Source: Catellatospora citrea
GTDB lineage: Bacteria; Actinomycetota; Actinomycetes; Mycobacteriales; Micromonosporaceae
Direction of reading: 5' to 3'
Assembly (NCBI RefSeq): GCF_003610235.1
Contig: NZ_RAPR01000001.1
Location: 8,184,001 to 8,248,000 of the forward strand
DNA length: 64,000 nt
Position numbers and translations under genes: made by a program
Part shown: positions 56,774 through 64,000 of the stretch, in pieces
How positions within the stretch are numbered: the first letter of the stretch is position 1
How the letters are laid out: each line of letters begins with the position of its first letter
The notes under the pieces: generated by a model
Databases searched by the model: none
The model's input: the letters and a program-made list of their open reading frames with translations, nothing else
What the model was told of the DNA's origin: nothing

Positions 56774-59700
56774 GTGACCGAGACCGTGTCCCAGCCCGTA
56801 TCGGACGAGGAGCTGCACCGCATCCTCGTGGCGTGGAACGACACCGCCTGCGGCCAACCACCCGCGACCTGGCCGGAACTCTTCGCCGGCCAGGTCGCGG
56901 CGCGGCGTGACGCCATCGCCCTGGTGTACGAGCAGACCAGCCTCACCTACGGCCAGCTCGACGCCGCCGCGAACCGGCTGGCGCACACGCTGCTCGCCCG
57001 CGGCGCGGGCCCGGAGCGGGTGGTGGGCCTGTGCCTGCCCCGTTCCGCGGAGATGATCGTCGCGCAGGTGGCCGTGCTCAAGGCCGGTGCGGCCTACCTG
57101 CCGCTGGACCCGGACTACCCGGCCGACCGCATCGCGTACATGGTCGCCGACGCGCGCCCGGTGTGCCTGGTCACGACCGTCGACCTCGTTGCTGTCCTGC
57201 CGGGGCAGGCCGACCCGGCGACCACCGGGCCGGATCGGGCGCAGCGGTCGGCCGTGCCGGTGCTGCTGCTCGACGACGTCTCCGTGCAGGCCGAACTGTC
57301 CGCGTCAGCCGAGACCACGCCGTCCGATGAGGAGCGCGGCGGGCCGCTGGGCCCGCTCGGGGCCGCGTACGTGATCTACACGTCGGGTTCGACCGGGCGG
57401 CCCAAGGGTGTCGTGGTGTCCCACGCCGGTGTGGTGAAGCTGCTGGCCACGGCAACCGACCGGCTCGGCGTCGGGCCGGACAGCCGGGTGCTGCAGTTCG
57501 CCTCGCCCAGCTTCGACGTCGCCTTCTTCGACCTGTGCCTCGGCCTGCTCACCGGGGCGCGGCTGGTGGTCGTGCCCGCGGAGCGCCGCGTGCCCGGACC
57601 GGAGCTGACCGACTACGCCCGCGCCCACGGCATCACCTTCATGATCCTGCCACCGGCACTGCTGGCCGCCTTGCCGGAGGGCTGCGACCTGCCCGAGGGC
57701 GCGACACTGCTGGCGGGCACCGAGCGCATCTCGACCGCGCTGGTGGCGCGCTTCGCCCGCGGCCGGGAGATGTTCAACGCGTACGGCCCCACCGAGGCGA
57801 CCGTGAACTCGACGCTGGGCCTGTGCGACCCCGAGATGGACCCGCTGGCCGGCGTGCCGATCGGCGTGCCCGACCCGGGCACCCGCTGCTACGTGCTCAA
57901 TGCCGAACTGCGCCCGGTGCCGGTCGGCGAGCTGGGTGAGCTCTACCTCGGCGGGCCCGGACTGGCCCGCGGCTACCTCAACCGGCCCGGCCTGACCGCG
58001 ACCCGGTTCGTCGCCGACCCGTTCGGCACGCCCGGTGACCGCCTCTACCGCACCGGTGACCTGGTGCGCTGGCTGCCCGACGGCCGGTTGGACTTCACCG
58101 GCCGCACCGACGACCAGGTGAAGATCCGCGGGTACCGGGTGGAGCTGGGCGAGGTCGAGTCGGTGCTGCTGCAGCACGAGACCGTCGGCCAGGCCGTGGC
58201 CGTGGTCCGCCAGGACCGGCCCGGCGACACCCGGCTCGTGGCGTACGTGGTGGCCCGGGACGGGCAGGCCGCGGCGCCGGCGCAGGTGCGGGCGCACGCC
58301 CAGGGGTTCCTGCCCGAGCACATGGTGCCCGCGGCCGTGGTCGTGCTGGACCGGCTGCCCGTGACGACCAGCGGCAAGCTCGACCGGGCCGCGCTGCCCG
58401 CGCCCGACTTCACCGCGCTGACCGGCGGGCAGGCCGCCCGCGACGCCCGCGAGCAGCTGCTGTGCGATCTGTACGACCAGGTGCTGGGGCTGACCGGGGT
58501 CGGCGTCGACGACGACTTCTTCGCCCTCGGCGGCGACAGCATCGTCTCCATCCAGCTCGTCATCGCGGCCCGCCGTGCCGGGCTGACGGTCACCCCGCGG
58601 CAGGTCTTCGAGCAGCGCACCGTCGCCCGGCTGGCGCTGGTCGCGGTCGCGGCCGACCCGGCCCGCGAAGACGACCCGCTCGCCGGGGTCGGCGAGCTGC
58701 CGCTGACGCCGATCATGTCCTGGCTGGACGGCTGCGGCGGCGAGATCGACGCCTTCAGCCAGTGGCTCGCGGTGCGCGTACCCTCTGGCGCGACCCGCGA
58801 GACCCTGGCCGCGGCCCTGCAAGCGGTCACCGACCGCCACGACGTGCTGCGCTCCCGCCTCGACCGGGCCGCGCCCGGCCGGGCCGGACGACTCGTCGTC
58901 GCCGCCCCCGGTGCCGTTCCGGCAGCCGACCACCTGTATCGCGTCGACCTGACCGCCGCGGCGGCGCCGGCGGACCGCCCGGCTACCGGCGAGGCAGCCC
59001 AGGCCACGCGGCCAGGCAGCGACCACGGGTCCTTCGGCGGGCAGGCGGGCCGGACGCCCGACAGCGCGCTCCGTGCGCACCTGGACGCGGCCGCACACGA
59101 GGCCGGGCGGCGCCTCGACCCGACCGGCGGCGTGATGTTCCAGGCCGTCTGGCTCGACGCCGGGGCCGACGCCCCCGGACACCTGCTGGTCATGCTGCAC
59201 CACCTGATCGTCGACGGCGTGACCTGGCGCATCCTGCTGCCCGACCTCGCCGCCGCGTACGCCGACGCCGCCGCGGGACGCCTGCCCCGCCTCGCCCCGG
59301 TCGGCACCCCGCTGCGCACCTGGGCCCAGCAGCTCACGGCCGCCGCCGAGGACCGGCTCGCCGAACTGGAGCTGTGGACCGGCATGCTCACCGGCGACGA
59401 CCCGGCGCTGTCGCACCGCGCCCTCGACCCGGTCGGCGACCTGGCCTCGGTGCGCCACCTCACCCTGCACCTGCCTGCCGCGGCGACCGCGCCGCTGCTG
59501 ACCACCGTGCCCGCCACCTGGCACGCGGGCGTCAACGACGTGCTGCTCACCGCCCTGGCCACGGCCGTCACCCGGTGGCGTGCGGCCCGGGACACCGCGA
59601 CCCCGCCGGTGCTGGTGGCCCTCGAAGGCCACGGGCGCGAGGAGGACGTCGTGCCGGGCGCGGACCTGTCCCGCACCCTGGGCTGGTTCACCAGCATCTT

Positions 59701-62700
59701 CCCGGTGCGGCTGGACCTCGGCCCCGACCCCGACGACCTCGGCGCGGCACTCAAGCACGTCAAGGAGCGGCTGCGCGCCCTGCCCGACCACGGCGTCGGC
59801 TACGGCCTGCTGCGGCACCTGAACCCGGAGACCGCCCCGCTGCTGGCCGCCCTGCCGCAGCCGCAGCTCAGCTTCAACTACCTGGGCCGCTTCGGCGTCG
59901 ACGAGGCCGGCGACTTCACCGCGCTGCCCGGCATCGGCATGCTGGCCGGCGGGTACGACGCCGCGATGCCGGTCGCCCCGTACACGCTGGAGGTCAACGC
60001 GTTCGCGCAGGAGGGCCCGGACGGGCCGGCGCTCGGGGTCACCTGGGCGTTCCCGGCGGACCTGCTGACCGAGGACGCGGTGCGCGAGCTGGCCGAGGGC
60101 TGGTTCGCCGCGCTCGGCGAGCTGGCCGAGGCCGCCGCCGGGCCGGGCGCGGGCGGGCACACCCCGTCGGACTTCCCGCTGGTCGAGCTGTGCCAGGCCG
60201 ACGCCGACGGGCTCGCGGCGCTGGTGCCGGGGCTCGACGACGTGCTGCCGCTGTCGCCGCTGCAGGAGGGGCTGCTGTTCCACGCGTACACGGGGGACGG
60301 CAGCTACCAGGTGCAGCAGGTAGTCGAGCTGCACGGACCGGTCGACGCCGCCGCGGTCCGCCGCGCCGTGGACACGATCGTCGCCCGGCACGCGCCGCTG
60401 CGGGCGTCGTTCCACGAGCTGGCCGACGGCCGCCTCGTCCAGGCGATCTCCGCGACGGCCGTCGCGCCGTGGCGGCAGGTGGACTTGTCGCGGATGGACA
60501 CCGGGGCGGCCGCGGAGCTGTTCGCGCACCTGCTCGCCGACGAGCAGGCCGCCGTCTTCGATCCGGCCGTCGCGCCGCTGGTGCGCCACCTGCTGGTCGA
60601 CCACGGCGACGACCGGCACACGCTGGTCTTCACGCACCATCACATCGTCACCGACGGCTGGTCGGCGACGGTCGCGCTGCGCGAGCTGATGGCGCTGTAC
60701 GCCACCGGCGACGTCGCGGTCCGGCTGCCCGCCGTGACGCCTTACCGCGAGCACCTGCGCCGCCTGGCGGCCCGTGACCGGGCGGCCGCTGAAGACGCGT
60801 GGCGCGCGGCGCTGTCCGGCGTGGACGGCCCGACGCTGGTCGCGCCGGAGTCCGCAGTCCCGCCCGTTCCCGACGCCGAGCAGGCGCGCACGGGATCGGT
60901 CACGGACGCCGCCGAGCCGCGTCAGGTGGAGGTCGCCCTCCCCGACGGCACGGGCGCGCGGCTCGCCGCCGCCGCGCGGGCACACGGCGTGACCGCCAGC
61001 ACCCTGCTGTACGGCGTCTGGGGCCTGCTGCTCGGCCGCCTGACCGGACGTCGGGACGTGCTGTTCGGCAGCACCGTGTCCGGCCGCGACGGCGACACCC
61101 CCGGCGTGGAGTCGATGATCGGCCTGTTCATCAACACCGTGCCGGTCCGGGTCAGCTGGACCCCGCACGAGCCGCTGCGCGAGATCCTGTCCCGGCTCGC
61201 GCGGTCGCAGACCGCCCTGCTCGACCACCAGCACCTGGGCCTGACCGCGATCACCCGCCTCGCGGGCGGCGGCGAACTGTTCGACAGCCTCGTCACGGTG
61301 GAGAACCTGCCCGCCGACGGCGATCTGCGCGACGCCTCCGGCACGGTCCGGGTCGCGGACGTGTCCTACCGCGAGGCCACGCACTACCCGGTCAGCCTGC
61401 TCGCCACCCCGGGCGAAGGGCTCTCGCTGGTCATCGAGTACGACCCGGCCCGCCTTCCCGCGGCGACCCTGGCGCGGCTGCGTACCGGCCTGCCCGCGCT
61501 GCTCGACGCCGTGCTGGCGGCGCCCGACCTGGCCGCCGGCGCCGTCGACCTCGGCGGCGCACCCGAACCGCTGCGCGGCGAACCCGCCGCCGCGCGCGGT
61601 CTCGGCCTGGCCGCGCTGGTCGCCGCGCAGGCGGCCCGCACCCCGCACGCGGTCGCCGTCATCGCGGCCGACGAGCAGCTCACCTATGCCGCGCTGACCG
61701 GTCGGGCCGCGGCGCTGGCGGCGCGCCTGACCGCCCGGGGCGCCGGGCCCGAGCACGTCGTCGCCGTCGCGCTGCCGCGCTCGGCCCGCCAGGTCACCGC
61801 CATGCTCGGCGTGCTGTACGCCGGAGCCGCGTACCTGCCGGTCGACCCCGCCCAGCCGAACCTGGACGCCGTGCTCGCCGACGCCGGGGTCACCACCGTG
61901 GTGACCACCCCGGACCTGCTGTCCCGCCTGCCCCGGCGCGCCGGACTGTCCTATGTGCTGGCCGGGACCGACGAGACCGCGGGCACGCCCGTCGCCGTCG
62001 ACCCCGAGCACCCCGCGTACGTCATCTACACCTCCGGCTCCACCGGCCGGCCCAAGGGCGTGCTGGTCACCCACCGGGCGATCGGCAACCAGCTGGCCTG
62101 GTCGCAGCGCACCTTCGGGCTGCACGCCGCCGACCGGATGCTGCAGCTCGCCCCGGCCACCTTCGACACCTCGGTGTGGGAGCTGTTCTGGCCGCTGACC
62201 GCCGGTGCGGCGGTGGTGCTGCCGGAGCCCGGCGCACAGCACGATCCCGCCGAGCTGGCGGCGCTCATGCGCGTCCACCGGGTCAGCGCCGCGACGTTCG
62301 TGCCGTCCATGGTGGAGGCGTTCCTGCTCGCCGACGACGTGCTCGCCGACACCTCGTGGGCCCGCGACCTGCGCTGGGTCTCCTGCGGCGGTGAGGCGTT
62401 GACCGGTGACCTGGCCCGGCGCTGGGCGCAGGCGACCGGCACCCGCCTGGACAACTTCTACGGGCCCACCGAGACCGCGGTGCAGGTCACCTGGTGGCCC
62501 AACGACGGGGAGCACGGCGCGGCCGTGCCGATCGGCGGCCCGGTCGACGACACCGGGCTGCACGTGCTCGACGACTGCCTGCGCCCGGTGCCCGTCGGCG
62601 TGCCCGGCGAGCTGTACGTCTCCGGCGCGCAGCTGGCCCGCGGCTACCTCGGCCGCGCCGCGCTCACCGCGTCCCGGTTCGTCGCGGACCCGGCCGGCGC

Positions 62701-64000
62701 GCCCGGCGAACGCATGTACCGCACCGGCGACCTGGTCGTCCGCGACGCCGACGGCACACTCACCTACCTGGCCCGGACCGACCACGAGATCAAGATCCGG
62801 GGTGTACGCATCGACCCGGCCGACGTCGAGTCATGGCTGACCAGCCGTCCCGACGTCGGCCAGGCCGCCGTGATCGCCCGCGCCGACGGCCCCGGTGTCC
62901 GGCTCGTCGCCTACGCGGTCCCGGCCGCCGGACGCGTGCTCGACCCGGCCGCCCTGCGCGACGCGGCTACGTCCGCGCTGCCCCCGGCCCTGGTCCCGGC
63001 TGTGTTCGTCGTGCTCGACGCCCTCCCGCGTACCGCCAGCGGCAAACTCGACCGCGCCGCCCTGCCCGCCCCCCACTCGGCGTCCCCGCGCCCGACGTTC
63101 CTCGATCACCCGACCTCGCCGACGCCGGTGTCCCTCGATCACCCGACTTGCCAGGCATGTGGGCGAAAGCACGCCCAAGATACGCACGAGTGCCAGGCAA
63201 CTCCGACGATCACCGGCGAAGTCGTGACCGGACCGGTCGCGACGCTGTGCGAGATCGTCGGCGCGGTCCTCGGGGCCGCGGCGGTCGGGCCGGACGACGA
63301 CTTCTTCGCCCTCGGCGGCGACAGCATCCTGTCCATCGGCGTGTCCAGCCGGGCCCGCCGAGTCGGGCTGCCGGTCAGCCCGCGCGACGTCCTCGCCGCC
63401 CGCACCCCGCGCCGCCTGGCCGAAGTCGCAGCAGCGGCGGGCATCCAGCCGCCGCTCCACAGCACCGATGAGGTGGCCAGGACATCGGGGAGGTCGTCGC
63501 ACACCGACTCGTCCGCCACGGCAACGGTCACCGGACCGGTCGCGGCAGGTCCGCTCATCCCCGGTTCGGCGGGCCCGGCCTCGGCGAGCGGCGCGGCCAC
63601 GGCGGGTCCGCTCGGCGCCGGTCGAGCGAGTCTGGCGTCGGCGAGCGACGGAGCGGCAACCGTGCCCGCGGGTGACGGCGTCGGCGACGTGCCGTTGCTG
63701 CCGATCGTGCATTGGCTGCGTGACAGCGGTGCGGCGATCGGCCGGTTCGCGATGCCGATGCTGCTGGTCACCCCTGCCGGGGCGGACCAGCGGTCCATCG
63801 CCGCGACGCTGCAGACCGTGTTCGACCACCATGACGGCCTGCGACTGCGACTGCAGCGCATCGCGTCCGTGCTCTGGACCCTGCGCACCGAGCCCGCCGA
63901 CACCCTGACCGCGACGGACCTGCTGGTCCGCGTCGATCTGTCCGGTGTGGACGACGGCGCGCTGCCCGGCCTGCTGGCCGAGCACGCCGCGACGGCCACC
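56774..64000 (+). CDS. Non-ribosomal peptide synthetase, siderophore type (A-T-E-C-A-T-E..., truncated by window end)
   Basis: At least 2,409 residues in one unbroken frame; the codon phase checks at six conserved motifs. Order: A1 (about 35-545; [31 protein letters not shown]); T1 ([11 protein letters not shown], Ser 589); E1 (about 640-1110; [13 protein letters not shown] near 808, FNYLGRF); C2 (about 1155-1590; HHIVTDG at 1289-1295); A2 ([14 protein letters not shown] near 1748, [12 protein letters not shown]); T2 (Ser 2184); and the start of E2 ([14 protein letters not shown], from about 2307). The N-terminus ([10 protein letters not shown]) is a leftover C-A linker, so module 1 is a loading module without C. 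GTG 56774 has AAAGG upstream. This order matches coelichelin-type synthetases. By eye the A-domain codes look like DVFILAAV and DTWFSGFV; I do not assign substrates. Insertions occur at about 2109-2147 (Cys/His-rich) and in the T2-E2 linker. Confidence 0.94.
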   Translation, partial: MTETVSQPVSDEELHRILVAWNDTACGQPPATWPELFAGQVAARRDAIALVYEQTSLTYGQLDAAANRLAHTLLARGAGPERVVGLCLPRSAEMIVAQVAVLKAGAAYLPLDPDYPADRIAYMVADARPVCLVTTVDLVAVLPGQADPATTGPDRAQRSAVPVLLLDDVSVQAELSASAETTPSDEERGGPLGPLGAAYVIYTSGSTGRPKGVVVSHAGVVKLLATATDRLGVGPDSRVLQFASPSFDVAFFDLCLGLLTGARLVVVPAERRVPGPELTDYARAHGITFMILPPALLAALPEGCDLPEGATLLAGTERISTALVARFARGREMFNAYGPTEATVNSTLGLCDPEMDPLAGVPIGVPDPGTRCYVLNAELRPVPVGELGELYLGGPGLARGYLNRPGLTATRFVADPFGTPGDRLYRTGDLVRWLPDGRLDFTGRTDDQVKIRGYRVELGEVESVLLQHETVGQAVAVVRQDRPGDTRLVAYVVARDGQAAAPAQVRAHAQGFLPEHMVPAAVVVLDRLPVTTSGKLDRAALPAPDFTALTGGQAARDAREQLLCDLYDQVLGLTGVGVDDDFFALGGDSIVSIQLVIAARRAGLTVTPRQVFEQRTVARLALVAVAADPAREDDPLAGVGELPLTPIMSWLDGCGGEIDAFSQWLAVRVPSGATRETLAAALQAVTDRHDVLRSRLDRAAPGRAGRLVVAAPGAVPAADHLYRVDLTAAAAPADRPATGEAAQATRPGSDHGSFGGQAGRTPDSALRAHLDAAAHEAGRRLDPTGGVMFQAVWLDAGADAPGHLLVMLHHLIVDGVTWRILLPDLAAAYADAAAGRLPRLAPVGTPLRTWAQQLTAAAEDRLAELELWTGMLTGDDPALSHRALDPVGDLASVRHLTLHLPAAATAPLLTTVPATWHAGVNDVLLTALATAVTRWRAARDTATPPVLVALEGHGREEDVVPGADLSRTLGWFTSIFPVRLDLGPDPDDLGAALKHVKERLRALPDHGVGYGLLRHLNPETAPLLAALPQPQLSFNYLGRFGVDEAGDFTALPGIGMLAGGYDAAMPVAPYTLEVNAFAQEGPDGPALGVTWAFPADLLTEDAVRELAEGWFAALGELAEAAAGPGAGGHTPSDFPLVELCQADADGLAALVPGLDDVLPLSPLQEGLLFHAYTGDGSYQVQQVVELHGPVDAAAVRRAVDTIVARHAPLRASFHELADGRLVQAISATAVAPWRQVDLSRMDTGAAAELFAHLLADEQAAVFDPAVAPLVRHLLVDHGDDRHTLVFTHHHIVTDGWSATVALRELMALYATGDVAVRLPAVTPYREHLRRLAARDRAAAEDAWRAALSGVDGPTLVAPESAVPPVPDAEQARTGSVTDAAEPRQVEVALPDGTGARLAAAARAHGVTASTLLYGVWGLLLGRLTGRRDVLFGSTVSGRDGDTPGVESMIGLFINTVPVRVSWTPHEPLREILSRLARSQTALLDHQHLGLTAITRLAGGGELFDSLVTVENLPADGDLRDASGTVRVADVSYREATHYPVSLLATPGEGLSLVIEYDPARLPAATLARLRTGLPALLDAVLAAPDLAAGAVDLGGAPEPLRGEPAAARGLGLAALVAAQAARTPHAVAVIAADEQLTYAALTGRAAALAARLTARGAGPEHVVAVALPRSARQVTAMLGVLYAGAAYLPVDPAQPNLDAVLADAGVTTVVTTPDLLSRLPRRAGLSYVLAGTDETAGTPVAVDPEHPAYVIYTSGSTGRPKGVLVTHRAIGNQLAWSQRTFGLHAADRMLQLAPATFDTSVWELFWPLTAGAAVVLPEPGAQHDPAELAALMRVHRVSAATFVPSMVEAFLLADDVLADTSWARDLRWVSCGGEALTGDLARRWAQATGTRLDNFYGPTETAVQVTWWPNDGEHGAAVPIGGPVDDTGLHVLDDCLRPVPVGVPGELYVSGAQLARGYLGRAALTASRFVADPAGAPGERMYRTGDLVVRDADGTLTYLARTDHEIKIRGVRIDPADVESWLTSRPDVGQAAVIARADGPGVRLVAYAVPAAGRVLDPAALRDAATSALPPALVPAVFVVLDALPRTASGKLDRAALPAPHSASPRPTFLDHPTSPTPVSLDHPTCQACGRKHAQDTHECQATPTITGEVVTGPVATLCEIVGAVLGAAAVGPDDDFFALGGDSILSIGVSSRARRVGLPVSPRDVLAARTPRRLAEVAAAAGIQPPLHSTDEVARTSGRSSHTDSSATATVTGPVAAGPLIPGSAGPASASGAATAGPLGAGRASLASASDGAATVPAGDGVGDVPLLPIVHWLRDSGAAIGRFAMPMLLVTPAGADQRSIAATLQTVFDHHDGLRLRLQRIASVLWTLRTEPADTLTATDLLVRVDLSGVDDGALPGLLAEHAATAT
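63137..63213. repeat. Palindromic repeat-like insertion inside the NRPS gene
   Basis: Between A2 and T2 the DNA changes character. GATCACCCGACTTGCC near 63137-63152 is mirrored by GGCAACTCCGACGATCACC near 63195-63213, with an internal TGGGCG (63160-63165)/CGCCCA (63172-63177) stem. A direct repeat, TCGATCACCCGAC, occurs upstream at 63102-63114. The segment encodes a peptide with CQACGRKH and DTHEC, foreign to NRPS linkers. It stays in frame. Confidence 0.5.
63542..63660. repeat. Imperfect tandem duplication in the NRPS T2-E2 linker
   Basis: Two units of 59-60 bp (63542-63600 and 63601-63660) share GGTCCGCTC, CCGGT, CGGCGAGCG and GCGGC blocks in the same order. They encode similar Gly/Ala/Ser-rich linker segments ([19 protein letters not shown] and [20 protein letters not shown]). 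The unit is in frame and probably only lengthens a flexible linker. Confidence 0.55.

Noticed and set aside
57305..62785. A 1,826-codon open frame on the - strand opposite the NRPS
   Set aside because: It is a GC-bias shadow: repetitive Gly/Arg/Val/Gln composition, no domain, and the + strand frame carries continuous NRPS motifs.
56774..64000. A frameshift in the NRPS gene at the unusual 63.1-63.2 kb segment
   Set aside because: Codon phase is identical before (A2 motif, 62018) and after (T2 Ser codon, 63323), so the insertion is in frame.

Overview
The window reads as one contig of a very GC-rich actinomycete chromosome. Codon third positions are almost all G or C, many genes begin with GTG, and the regulators (SARP, PadR, ECF41, HelD, an IdeR/DmdR-type iron box) and secreted enzymes are typical of filamentous actinobacteria. 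A member of the Micromonosporaceae is my best guess, but the sequence alone does not prove it. I find about 51 protein genes, one IS30-family insertion sequence, several families of intergenic hairpins, and no rRNA, tRNA or CRISPR. No gene-free stretch exceeds about 290 bases.

Layout. 1-7 kb: tail of a DapA-family aldolase, an unknown protein, a secreted thermolysin-type protease, a small secreted Calx-beta protein and a large SARP-NB-ARC-TPR regulator. 7-9.4 kb: small membrane proteins and an IS30 element sitting inside an older hairpin repeat. 9.4-19 kb: HelD helicase, a VOC protein, a membrane protein, and a 1,642-residue secreted ThuA/sorbosone-dehydrogenase protein with carbohydrate-binding modules. 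19-24 kb: amidohydrolase, two divergent glycosyltransferases, a phosphotransferase and an epimerase. 25-28 kb: a PadR regulator with an FAD monooxygenase, then a GH128 glycosidase. 28-38.5 kb: mostly single-gene units (trpF, alpha/beta hydrolase, an orphan ModB permease, amidohydrolase, phosphotransferases, SGNH esterase, a stand-alone hemC, P-loop kinase, GNAT). 38.7-43 kb: an ArsR-SRPBCC operon divergent from a GH3 glucosidase-LacI operon. 43-48 kb: secreted HNH nuclease, a coiled-coil/SET-domain pair, and a sugar-acid dehydratase with a Gfo/Idh oxidoreductase. 48-52.6 kb: an ECF41 sigma-factor operon, a glycerophosphodiesterase and a membrane protein. 52.6-64 kb: a siderophore locus with FecE-type ATPase, two FecCD permeases, a binding lipoprotein, and an NRPS (A-T-E-C-A-T-E...) that runs off the window end.

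How it fits together. The clearest working unit is the siderophore locus: the uptake genes and the binding protein/NRPS genes diverge from one intergenic region carrying two iron-box matches, and the NRPS order resembles coelichelin-type synthetases. Local regulation is unusually legible. The secreted protease and its neighbour share an 11-bp-phased CACAACC direct repeat next to a SARP gene. The GH3-LacI operon has an 18-bp perfect palindrome. PadR has a TACTCG-N4-CGAGTA operator. The ECF41 operon carries an ECF41-type promoter. At least eleven genes have a TANNNT-type -10 box 5-8 nt before the start codon, which suggests leaderless mRNAs.

Two hairpin families (GAAGGGCNCCTTC and CGCAACTCTTAAAGA arms) recur between genes. 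A third palindromic sequence appears to have entered the NRPS reading frame itself, adding a Cys/His-rich peptide between an A and a T domain.
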